Shown here: positions 1 to 5,330 of the stretch, piece after piece | Layout of the letters: each line of letters opens with the position of its first letter | Position numbering within the stretch: position 1 is the stretch's first letter | DNA from: Methanosaeta sp. NSP1 | GTDB taxonomy: Archaea; Halobacteriota; Methanosarcinia; Methanotrichales; Methanotrichaceae | Direction of reading: 5' to 3' | DNA length: 5,330 nt | NCBI GenBank assembly: GCA_002256595.1 | Contig: NOLC01000235.1 | Span: forward strand, 1 to 5,330 | Notes under the pieces: model-generated | The model's database searches: none | What the model was told of the DNA's origin: nothing | What the model saw: only the letters and a program-made list of their open reading frames with translations | Position numbers and translations under genes: made by a program

Positions 1-571
1 GGGCAACGACCTGGCCGCTTTTCTCTTCGGCCACAGGATAACTGTGCATGGCAACGCCCAGGACGGTGTGGGAAACACCATGGATGCGGGAGAGGTGGTT
101 GTACATGGCCGGGCCGGGGATGTTCTCTGCTTTTCCATGCGGGGAGGCGAGATCTATGTCAGGGATGGCTGCGGCTACAGAACGGCTCTGCATATGAAAG
201 AGTATGAGGACAAGAGGCCGGTTCTGGTCATCGGCGGCACGTCCCAGGACTTTTTGGGCGAGTACATGGCGGGAGGAATAGTCCTTCTCCTGGACCTGGA
301 GAATAAGGGTCATCAAGCCAATTTCATAGGCACGGGAATGCACGGCGGCGTGATCTACCTGCGGGGAAGCGTGGAGGACTGCCAGCTGGGCAGCCATGTG
401 GCCCATTCCCCTGTAGACCAGTCCGACCGCAAGGTTCTGGACCACTATATCACCAAATTCCTGGAAAGGCTTCCTGAGGTGGCCTCGAGGCGAGAGGAGA
501 TAATCAATTCCCCCTTCGTCAGGCTAACCCCCAGGTCGAAGAGACCTTATAGCAGTCTGTATACCTACTAA
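1..571 (+). CDS. Glutamate synthase GXGXG-domain subunit (archaeal GltB3-like), 5'-truncated by window edge
   Basis: The frame is open from base 2, so 189 C-terminal residues are visible and the true start lies upstream. The sequence consists of short repeating turns of a right-handed beta-helix, each ending in a Gly-rich step (ITVHGNAQ, VVVHGRAG, IYVRDGCG, VIYLRGSVE) with recurring M-x-x-G-x-I/V elements (SMRGGEIYV, YMAGGIVLL, GMHGGVIYL). This is the GXGXG domain shared by the glutamate synthase alpha C-terminus and formylmethanofuran dehydrogenase subunit C. The helical tail (LDHYITKFLERLP) and the terminal RPYSSLY motif resemble stand-alone archaeal GltB3 proteins more than FwdC. In glutamate synthase this domain is structural and links the amidotransferase and FMN-synthase sites; archaea often encode the three domains as separate genes. 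The stop is 20 nt before the FdhA-type gene, which suggests one transcript. The family call is firm; partnership with a glutamate synthase rather than another enzyme is inference, because the upstream genes are not visible. Confidence 0.85.
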   Translation, partial: GNDLAAFLFGHRITVHGNAQDGVGNTMDAGEVVVHGRAGDVLCFSMRGGEIYVRDGCGYRTALHMKEYEDKRPVLVIGGTSQDFLGEYMAGGIVLLLDLENKGHQANFIGTGMHGGVIYLRGSVEDCQLGSHVAHSPVDQSDRKVLDHYITKFLERLPEVASRREEIINSPFVRLTPRSKRPYSSLYTY

Positions 572-591
572 AAATTTGCTCAGTGATGAAT

Positions 592-2628
592 ATGACAAAA
601 GTGCTTGTTCCAACTGTCTGTCCCTACTGCGGTGCAGGCTGCGGATTTTGCATCGCAGTAGAAAAGGAGAGGGCCAGCGGAATAGAATACATGCCTGACC
701 ATCCCGTCAGCCAGGGAGCCCTATGTGCCAAGGGAAATGCGGCTTTGGAGATCCTATGCCATCCGGAGAGGCTTGTCTCTCCACTCAAGAGAAGAGGCGA
801 GGGCTGGGTCAGTATCTCCTGGCCGGAGGCCATGGATCTGGTGGCCAGGGGCCTGAGCCAGGCCAAAAAGAAGCACGGCCCGAGAAGCCTGGCCTTCCTG
901 TCTTCCTCCAAATGCAGCAATGAAGACAATTACCTCATGCAGAAGCTGGCCCGCCTTCTCGGCTCGCCCCATATAGACAACTGCGCCCGCCTCTGTCATT
1001 CTCCGTCGGTGGTGGGTCTGAACCGCACCCTGGGGGCGGCGGGAATGACCAATCCCATACCGGACATCGCCAGCTCCAGATGCATATTCATCATCGGATC
1101 GAACCTGGCAGAGAACCACCCGGTGATATCCCGCTGGATCCACCGGGCCAAGGACCGGGGAGCTGCGGTTATTGTAGCCGATCCCCGCGCCACGCCCACC
1201 TCCTGGATGGCAGACATATTTCTGCAGCTTAAGCCCGGAACGGATGTGGCTCTCTTGAATGGCATGGCCCATGTGATCATCAAGGAGGGGCTGATAAACA
1301 GAGATTATATCGACCGCAGCACGCGTGGCTTCGAGGCTCTGGCCGAAGCAGTGAAAGAGGCTACTGCTGAGAGGACAGCCGAGATCACCGGGGTAGCGGC
1401 CGAGGATATAGTGCAGGCGGCCCGGGCCTATGCCAAATCTCCCGCCTCATCCATTCTCTACTCCATGGGCATCACCCAGCACAGCACCGGCACGGACAAT
1501 GTGCAGGCGGTATCCAACCTGGCTCTCATATGCGGCCAACTGGGCAGGCCCGGCACAGGAGTCATGCCCCTGCGGGGCCAGAACAATGTCCAGGGGGCCT
1601 GCGATATGGGGGCTCTGGCTGAGTTTTATCCCGGATACAAAAAGGCGGCCGATCCGAAGACCATCCAATATTTTTCTGCTGCCTGGAGCGTCCATGATCT
1701 GCCGCTGGGGCCGGGGCTCACTGCTACCGAGATGATAGAGGCGGCCGCGGCAGGAACGATTAAAGCCATGTATATTATGGGCGAGGATCCGGCCAACTCC
1801 GATCCCTGCAGCGAGAATGTGCGGCAGGCTCTGGAGAGCCTGGACTTCCTGGTGGTGCAGGATATATTCATGACTGCCACAGCCCAGCTGGCAGATGTGG
1901 TCTTGCCGGGAGCAGTCTGGGCGGAAAAGGAGGGAAGCTTCACCAATACCGAGAGGCGGGTCCAGTGGAGCCATAAGGCCATTGAGCCGCCGGGAGCGGC
2001 CCGCTCTGACGGGGAGATAATCTGCGATGTGGCCCGGTCCATGGGGCTGCAATTCGATTATCCACATGCGGCGAGCGTTTTAGATGAGATAAACCGGACA
2101 GTTCCCCAGTATGCCGGCATCACCCGGGAGCGGCTGGATGCCGGAAGCATAGCCTGGCCCTGCCCCACTGCCGATCATCCGGGAACGCCGATACTGCATT
2201 GCTCAGGCTTCAATCTGGCCGATGGAAAAGCAAGCATTGTTCCCGTTGCTTTCAGGCCGGCTGCGGAGGCAGCAAGCAGTGATTATCCCTTCATCCTCAC
2301 CACCGGCCGGGTGGCGGTGCACCACAATGCCGGCTCCATGACCAGAAGAAGCCCATCGCTCATCAGCCGGGAGCCGGATCTCTATGTGGAGATGAACCGG
2401 GAAGATGCCGCGGCTCTGGATGTTCAGGATGGAGATGAGGTCAAAATCACTACAATACGTGGGGAGACAGCGGCCATTGCCCGGCTCGGGGATAGGGTGA
2501 AGAAGGGGGTGGTATTCATGCCCTTCCACTTCCCCGGAACCAATATCCTCACCACAGAGATCACAGATCAGGAGGCCCGGATACCTGAGTTCAAGGTCTG
2601 TGCCTGCAATATCTCCCGGAGGGATTAA
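592..2628 (+). CDS. fdhA: Formate dehydrogenase-type molybdopterin oxidoreductase, catalytic alpha subunit (Cys form)
   Basis: A 678-residue Mo/W-bis-pterin oxidoreductase, about the length of known FdhA/FdhF proteins. The N-terminal [4Fe-4S] site is C10-x2-C13-x3-C17-x27-C45, followed by K47, the lysine that relays electrons between cluster and pterin in this family. The active site is NCARLCHSPSVVGL, with C135 as metal ligand (TGT codon, so cysteine and not selenocysteine) and H136. R328 lies in PLRGQNNVQGACDMG. These match Sec140, His141 and Arg333 of E. coli FdhF, so the formate-oxidising triad is complete. Later blocks include YIMGEDPANSDP and VVQDIFMTATAQLADVVLP, and a C-terminal pterin-binding domain begins near residue 565 (FILTTGRVAVHHNAGSMTRR). 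I chose ATG 592 because GTGAT at 583-587 is a good Shine-Dalgarno with 4-nt spacing; in-frame GTG 583 and ATG 586 lack one. There is no Tat signal, so it is cytoplasmic. Formate oxidation or CO2 reduction is the expected reaction; another small C1 substrate cannot be excluded. Confidence 0.92.
   Translation: MTKVLVPTVCPYCGAGCGFCIAVEKERASGIEYMPDHPVSQGALCAKGNAALEILCHPERLVSPLKRRGEGWVSISWPEAMDLVARGLSQAKKKHGPRSLAFLSSSKCSNEDNYLMQKLARLLGSPHIDNCARLCHSPSVVGLNRTLGAAGMTNPIPDIASSRCIFIIGSNLAENHPVISRWIHRAKDRGAAVIVADPRATPTSWMADIFLQLKPGTDVALLNGMAHVIIKEGLINRDYIDRSTRGFEALAEAVKEATAERTAEITGVAAEDIVQAARAYAKSPASSILYSMGITQHSTGTDNVQAVSNLALICGQLGRPGTGVMPLRGQNNVQGACDMGALAEFYPGYKKAADPKTIQYFSAAWSVHDLPLGPGLTATEMIEAAAAGTIKAMYIMGEDPANSDPCSENVRQALESLDFLVVQDIFMTATAQLADVVLPGAVWAEKEGSFTNTERRVQWSHKAIEPPGAARSDGEIICDVARSMGLQFDYPHAASVLDEINRTVPQYAGITRERLDAGSIAWPCPTADHPGTPILHCSGFNLADGKASIVPVAFRPAAEAASSDYPFILTTGRVAVHHNAGSMTRRSPSLISREPDLYVEMNREDAAALDVQDGDEVKITTIRGETAAIARLGDRVKKGVVFMPFHFPGTNILTTEITDQEARIPEFKVCACNISRRD
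2618..2623 (+). promoter_or_regulatory. Shine-Dalgarno GGAGGG of the HycB-like ferredoxin gene
   Basis: GGAGGG lies within the last codons of the FdhA gene, 5 nt before ATG 2629. It supports that start and coupled translation across the TAAATG junction. Confidence 0.75.
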
Positions 2629-3069
2629 ATGGCGGTTTATATTGATATCAACAGATGCATCGGCTGCCGATCCTGCGAGGTGGCCTGCCAGAGGGTGCAC
2701 GGCGGCCATGGACACATCAATGTGCACTATGTTGGTGACTATGCCGCCGTTCCCGTGTTATGCCATCACTGCCAGGAGGCGGGTTGCACCAAGGTCTGCT
2801 TTAGCGGTGCTCTCCATAAAGAGGGAGAAGTCACCGCCTTTGATGTGGAGAAATGCACCGGATGCGGTCTGTGCGCCCTGGCCTGCCCCTTCGGAGTGGT
2901 CTGGACGGACAAGCTGGCCCATAAGTGCGATCTCTGCCAGGGCCGGGAGCAAGGGCCGGCCTGCATGGCCACCTGTCCCGCCAACGCCCTGTCTGATGAT
3001 TTTGAACTGGCGGCGCGGCGGGCAAGGGAGCGTGCCGCTCGGGCTGCAGCCGTAGGAGGTAGAAGATGA
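2629..3069 (+). CDS. HycB/CooF-like ferredoxin, four [4Fe-4S] clusters
   Basis: A 146-residue electron-transfer protein with sixteen cysteines in four sets: C10-C13-C16-C20, C45-C48-C53-C57, C76-C79-C82-C86 and C100-C103-C112-C116. This is the cluster pattern of the HycB/HydN/CooF/DmsB family, which pairs with molybdopterin oxidoreductases and takes electrons from the catalytic subunit cluster. There is no signal peptide or membrane segment, so it is cytoplasmic. The C-terminus after C116 is a short Arg/Ala-rich helix (residues 126-141). The ATG directly abuts the FdhA stop (TAAATG), and its Shine-Dalgarno GGAGGG (2618-2623, 5-nt spacing) lies inside the end of the upstream gene, which indicates translational coupling. 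It is most likely the beta-type subunit of the FdhA complex. Its downstream electron acceptor is not shown by the sequence. Confidence 0.9.
   Translation: MAVYIDINRCIGCRSCEVACQRVHGGHGHINVHYVGDYAAVPVLCHHCQEAGCTKVCFSGALHKEGEVTAFDVEKCTGCGLCALACPFGVVWTDKLAHKCDLCQGREQGPACMATCPANALSDDFELAARRARERAARAAAVGGRR
3054..3060 (+). promoter_or_regulatory. Shine-Dalgarno AGGAGGT of the HycF-like gene
   Basis: This near-perfect anti-16S match sits 5 nt before ATG 3066 and inside the preceding ferredoxin gene. It fixes the start of the overlapping gene. Confidence 0.8.
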
Positions 3070-3479
3070 TCCGAGTCGATGCCAGGGTCTGCCTGGGATG
3101 CATGTCCTGCTCCAATGTTTGTCCCAGCCAGAACATCACCAGAAGCGAGGATAGTGGGCGCAGGACGGTTCACTGGAAGAGATGCAAAGAGGAGTGCGAC
3201 CTGTGCGTGGAGCTGTGCCCGGCCAAAGCCCTGTCTCTGGTGCCCTGGGATGAGAATATACCCGAGCCAGAGATCTCCTTTGATCTGGTTGCTTGCCGGA
3301 TCTGCGGCTCGCCCTATGCCACCGAGCCCATGCTGCAAAGGATCGAGTCGGAGCTGCCCGCCGAGATGCAGAAGGATGCCTCCGGGCTGGAGTGGATCCG
3401 CATCTGTCCGGTCTGCCGGCGGGATGTGGAGGCGGAGGGGACGGTCAGGCAGATGGTGCTGGCCAGGAGCAGGAAATAA
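3066..3479 (+). CDS. HycF-like 2x[4Fe-4S] ferredoxin with C-terminal CxxC...CxxC ribbon
   Basis: A 137-residue protein. The N-terminal half has one canonical cluster motif (C9-x2-C12-x2-C15-x3-C19-P) and a second set with a non-standard first spacing (C40-x3-C44-x2-C47-x3-C51-P). The C-terminal half has CRIC (C77, C80) and CPVC (C114, C117) about 34 residues apart, which looks like a zinc ribbon or rubredoxin-like site. The same layout, two ferredoxin clusters followed by a CxxC...CxxC tail, occurs in HycF/HyfH of formate hydrogenlyase, and I base the call on that. The start overlaps the preceding stop as ATGA (3066-3069) and is preceded by a strong Shine-Dalgarno AGGAGGT (3054-3060, 5-nt spacing). 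It is the last gene of the tight run. The likely role is to relay electrons between the FdhA/HycB-like pair and a further partner. No hydrogenase subunit is present in the window, so a formate hydrogenlyase is not implied. Confidence 0.82.
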   Translation: MIRVDARVCLGCMSCSNVCPSQNITRSEDSGRRTVHWKRCKEECDLCVELCPAKALSLVPWDENIPEPEISFDLVACRICGSPYATEPMLQRIESELPAEMQKDASGLEWIRICPVCRRDVEAEGTVRQMVLARSRK

Positions 3480-3494
3480 GCTTGAATAGAGAGC

Positions 3495-3505
3495 TTTAGA
3501 TATAT
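3495..3505 (+). promoter_or_regulatory. Possible archaeal TATA box for the ferredoxin-nitroreductase gene
   Basis: TTTAGATATAT stands in an AT-rich 63-bp gap after the ferredoxin run. It is about 38 nt upstream of ATG 3543, so a transcript starting roughly 25 nt downstream of the box would have a leader of about 10-15 nt. A purine-rich GGATGG (3531-3536) could serve as ribosome binding site. The match is to a loose consensus; read-through from the upstream genes is also possible. Confidence 0.4.
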
Positions 3506-3542
3506 CAAAGGTCCATCTTCTAAATTAAAAGGATGGAATGGG

Positions 3543-4359
3543 ATGCAAACCATAATCGTTGACCGGGATCTCTGCACTCGTTGCGGGATCTGCTCGGATG
3601 TCTGCCCCTCGAAGATAATTATTCCCGGAGACGGGAGCAGCCTTCCTCTGGTTGGAGAAGAAAATGCGGCCATGTGCCTGCAATGCGGCCACTGCGAGGC
3701 CTTCTGCCCCACAGAAGCGCTGGCACTGAACCTGCGCCCCGAAGAGAGAATGCCCCTGTTGGAGGGGGCGGGCGAGATCTCCCCGGAAAGGATAGCCTTC
3801 TATCTCAAGAAGCGCCGCTCCATTCGCCGCTTCACCGCCGATCCTGTGCCAAAAGAGAAGATCCTGGCCATCCTGGAGGTGGCCAGCTATGCAGCATCAG
3901 GGGGCAACAGCCAGTCGTTGCAGTGGCTGGTGGTCCATGATCCGCAAAAGGTGAAGAAGATCGCCGCACTGACCATGGAATGGATGAAGAGCCTGCAGAA
4001 CACCAGCCATCCCATAAGCAGCTATATTCCGATGCTCTTCGCCGCCTGGGAGAAAGGAATCGATGTCATCTGCCAGGGCGCTCCCCATCTTTTATTGGCC
4101 AATATTCCTGATGGCAATCCAATTGCTCCCACGGATGCTCATCGCCCTCACTTATGTCGATATAGCTGCGCCGGCCTATGGCGTTGGCACCTGCTGGGCC
4201 GGCTTTGTGGCCGGGGCAGCAGCCTTTTACGAGCCGCTGCAAAAAGAGCTGGGCCTGCCGGCAGGGCACAGGTGCGGCTACGCCATGATGCTGGGCTATC
4301 CCAAGTACAAAGTGCATGCTATACCTCGCAGAAAGCCCTTGCAGGTGACCTGGCAGTAG
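3543..4359 (+). pseudogene. Ferredoxin-nitroreductase fusion protein, interrupted by a frameshift near 4137-4140
   Basis: The first 199 codons encode two [4Fe-4S] motifs (C11-C14-C17-C21 and C45-C48-C51-C55) and the start of a nitroreductase (FMN) domain: RRSIRRF at residues 91-97, the phosphate-binding signature, ASGGNSQSLQWLVV at 118-131, and CQGAPHLLLANIPDG at 177-191. After PTDA (to 4139) this frame turns into Arg/Cys/His-rich sequence unlike any nitroreductase. The domain continues one base out of register from about 4138, as LIALTYVDIAAPAYGVGTCW through EPLQKELGLPAG to RRKPLQVTWQ and TAG at 4357-4359. Family spacing (D-x-x-I-A-L-T) best fits loss of two bases; one extra base would also restore the frame. 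The repaired protein is about 272 residues, normal for this fusion family. The downstream half has no further damage, so this is either a sequencing or assembly error or a very recent mutation. The intact enzyme would pass ferredoxin-type electrons to FMN; its substrate is unknown. Confidence 0.82.
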
Positions 4360-4388
4360 AGGCCAGAGTGCGGAAAATATGGGCAATG

Positions 4389-4433
4389 GGCAGAAGAGGC
4401 GTTTTTCAATGCCGCTTTCTGCCTAATTTTTTT
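4389..4433 (+). terminator. Hairpin plus T-run transcription terminator
   Basis: GGCAGAA (4389-4395) pairs with TTCTGCC (4417-4423), with a possible inner GCG/CGC extension across a small bulge. The sequence TAATTTTTTT follows, with seven T at 4427-4433. It lies 30 nt after the nitroreductase stop and 5 nt before the end of the convergent minus-strand gene, where a terminator is expected. The T-run follows the hairpin only on the + strand, so it serves that side. Confidence 0.65.
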
Positions 4434-4437
4434 GAAT

Positions 4438-4932
4438 CTAGACCAGATCGCAGACGAAGAATATGGTGCTGACGTCTTTGATGGGCTTGGCGGGAAGGCC
4501 CACCTCTAAGGGCTCCATCTGGGAGGGGGCCGCTACGGTCCGGTTGGCATCATTGACCACAGCGCCGATCTTTTGGGTGCCCTCCTGCGGAGCAGCAGTC
4601 TGAATGGAGGATGCCCCTGCCGCGACCAGAGGTGCGGGCAGAGCCATCTGGCTGATGGGGGCTACTATGGAGCTGTCGGCTGTGCTCAGATTCTGAGCTT
4701 CCTCTTTGGCACTGCTGAGGTTTATGGCACTGATATTGCTGCTTTCCCTAGCCTCCGCCGGGGCGGTGGCATTGTTTGCTGCAATTGCGGCTTCGTCGAT
4801 TATGCTGCTGTTTATAGTGGCGTTGTTCAGAGCGGCATCCATGGTGGCATTGATCTCCTGGGCGCTGACGGCAAGAGCAGTGGCCATGGCCAGGATCAGA
4901 AGGCTTGCTAAATAAACCAATAGCTTATTCAT
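4438..4932 (-). CDS. Secreted Asn/Ala/Ser-rich protein with eight N-glycosylation sequons, function unknown
   Basis: A 164-residue protein that I do not recognise. The N-terminus is a Sec signal peptide: K3, a hydrophobic core at residues 4-21, and a likely cleavage after A24 (V22-S-A24|Q25). The mature part is low in aromatics and Lys and rich in Ala, Ser and Asn. It has eight N-x-S/T sequons at N28, N37, N41, N54, N66, N71, N81 and N130, seven of them within 54 residues, which suggests a heavily N-glycosylated, probably disordered stretch outside the membrane. The C-terminal part is Pro/Ala-rich and ends in a short hydrophobic segment (KPIKDVSTIFFVCDLV) with the only cysteine at C161. The start ATG has GGATGAT 5 nt upstream (+ strand 4938-4944 complement). 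The bias on the opposite strand is a shadow. It is convergent with the ferredoxin-nitroreductase gene. A cell-surface or exported role is inferred from the signal and sequons only. Confidence 0.72.
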   Translation of the reverse strand: MNKLLVYLASLLILAMATALAVSAQEINATMDAALNNATINSSIIDEAAIAANNATAPAEARESSNISAINLSSAKEEAQNLSTADSSIVAPISQMALPAPLVAAGASSIQTAAPQEGTQKIGAVVNDANRTVAAPSQMEPLEVGLPAKPIKDVSTIFFVCDLV

Positions 4933-5002
4933 ACAGGATCATCCGGCGGGGAAGATGGCCTGGGAGCATATCAAATTTACTATTCCTGGGATACATAAGC
5001 CG

Positions 5003-5012
5003 ATAAATATAG
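5003..5012 (-). promoter_or_regulatory. Possible TATA box of the secreted-protein gene
   Basis: On the minus strand the sequence reads CTATATTTAT, preceded by AAAA, about 70 nt before ATG 4932. A start about 25 nt downstream would give a leader of roughly 40-45 nt. It is the best TATA-like match in the 132-bp gap (4933-5064). Confidence 0.45.
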
Positions 5013-5033
5013 TTTTACTCAGGGCGTATAATT

Positions 5034-5056
5034 AAAAAGTTTTTAAAAATTGAAAA
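5034..5056 (-). terminator. Oligo-T terminator region after the upstream minus-strand gene
   Basis: Beginning 8 nt after the stop at 5065-5067, the minus strand carries three T-tracts (TTTT, TTTTT, TTTTT) within 23 nt. Clustered T-tracts without a GC hairpin are a common archaeal termination signal. The region is also simply AT-rich intergenic DNA, so the call is moderate. Confidence 0.45.
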
Positions 5057-5064
5057 TTCTGATT

Positions 5065-5330
5065 TTACATGTGGTTGATGTAAAAGGGAAGGGCGCTCAG
5101 GTCCATAATGGTCTCGGCGGACATTCCCGCGCTATAGGCCTGGTCCGGAAGATACACCTTGCCTATGGGGAAGATACCGGGCGTGCCGGCCGCTGCTCCG
5201 ATGGCATAGACGGGCTTCTCCGGCTTGGTGATCAAGCTGGAGCCTCCAAGAGCCATAACCCCTGGCTCGGCCACGGCAGCCTCAGAAACTGCAATGGGAG
5301 CACTGCTCGCTATAGATGTCAGATTCTCTG
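5065..5330 (-). CDS. C-terminal part of a protein of unknown function, possibly a secreted paralog of the neighbouring gene
   Basis: The minus-strand frame is open from the window edge to TAA at 5065-5067, giving about 87 C-terminal residues; the start lies beyond the window. The internal GTG at 5272-5274 is not a convincing start, because the upstream codons continue the same Ala/Ser-rich composition (ENLTSIASSAPIAVSEAAV), including an NLT sequon. The visible part is Gly/Ala/Pro-rich with PIGKVYLPDQAYSAG. Its last 22 residues line up without gaps to the end of the downstream secreted protein: 6 identities (G, A, I, D, S, F) and several conservative changes, in I-x-D-V/L-S-x-I/L-x-F. Composition and this tail suggest a related exported protein. 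I assign no function. Confidence 0.6.
   Translation of the reverse strand, partial: ENLTSIASSAPIAVSEAAVAEPGVMALGGSSLITKPEKPVYAIGAAAGTPGIFPIGKVYLPDQAYSAGMSAETIMDLSALPFYINHM

Noticed and set aside
583..588. GTG 583 or ATG 586 as start of the FdhA gene
   Set aside because: GTGAT at 583-587 itself makes a good ribosome binding site for ATG 592, and nothing comparable precedes the two earlier codons. The difference is only three residues.
994..1000. Selenocysteine at the FdhA active site
   Set aside because: The metal-ligand codon is TGT (cysteine), and no in-frame TGA or SECIS-like element was seen.
754..2067. Long antisense reading frames inside the FdhA gene (172 and 206 residues)
   Set aside because: They lie opposite a clearly conserved gene, lack recognisable domains, and are expected by chance in GC-rich codon-biased DNA.
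1..2628. A formylmethanofuran dehydrogenase (FwdC-FwdB) operon
   Set aside because: The GXGXG protein ends in the GltB3-type RPY..LY tail, and the catalytic subunit carries the formate dehydrogenase CH...R signature and C-terminal domain. FwdA and FwdD are not seen.
4140..4472. Extension of the ferredoxin-nitroreductase frame to 4472
   Set aside because: Past the frame break the sequence is Arg/Cys-rich non-family sequence, and it overlaps the terminator and the convergent gene. The real domain continues in the other frame to 4359.
4573..4915. Plus-strand reading frames opposite the secreted-protein gene
   Set aside because: The minus-strand frame has a signal peptide, sequons, a good ribosome binding site and an upstream TATA box. 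The plus-strand frames have no such support.

Overview
The window looks archaeal, most likely from a methanogen of the Methanosarcinales. Methanothrix (Methanosaeta) is my best guess, from general impression only. Signs seen in the sequence: GGAGG and GTGAT ribosome binding sites with short spacing, TATA-like boxes upstream of genes, heavy use of ATA (Ile) and AGG/AGA (Arg) codons, secreted proteins rich in N-glycosylation sequons, and many Fe-S proteins. No marker gene here fixes the genus.

Region 1 (1-3479, + strand) is a tight gene run. It starts with the C-terminal part of a glutamate-synthase GXGXG-domain subunit (archaeal GltB3 type), cut by the window edge. A molybdopterin-dependent formate dehydrogenase-type catalytic subunit (FdhA) follows, then a 16-cysteine HycB/CooF-like ferredoxin, then a HycF-like ferredoxin with a C-terminal CxxC...CxxC ribbon. 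Spacing is 20 nt, then 0 nt (TAAATG), then a 4-nt ATGA overlap, so these genes are very probably co-transcribed and translationally coupled. No FdhB/F420-binding subunit is visible. The arrangement suggests that electrons from formate, or a similar C1 substrate, pass through the two ferredoxins to a partner enzyme. That partner may be a split glutamate synthase whose other subunits would lie upstream of the window.

Region 2 (3480-4437) has a short AT-rich gap with a possible TATA box. Next is a 2x[4Fe-4S] ferredoxin-nitroreductase fusion gene whose reading frame is broken near 4137-4140; the second half continues intact in another frame to 4359. A hairpin followed by a T-run (4389-4433) then closes the + strand block.

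Region 3 (4438-5330, - strand) is convergent to the rest. It holds a small secreted Asn/Ala/Ser-rich protein with eight N-glycosylation sequons, preceded by a 132-bp AT-rich intergenic region with a TATA-like box. Upstream of it is the C-terminal part of a second protein that runs off the window. The two proteins end in a loosely similar C-terminal motif and may be tandem paralogs. I could not assign a function to either.

No tRNA, rRNA, CRISPR array, insertion sequence or integration site was recognised.
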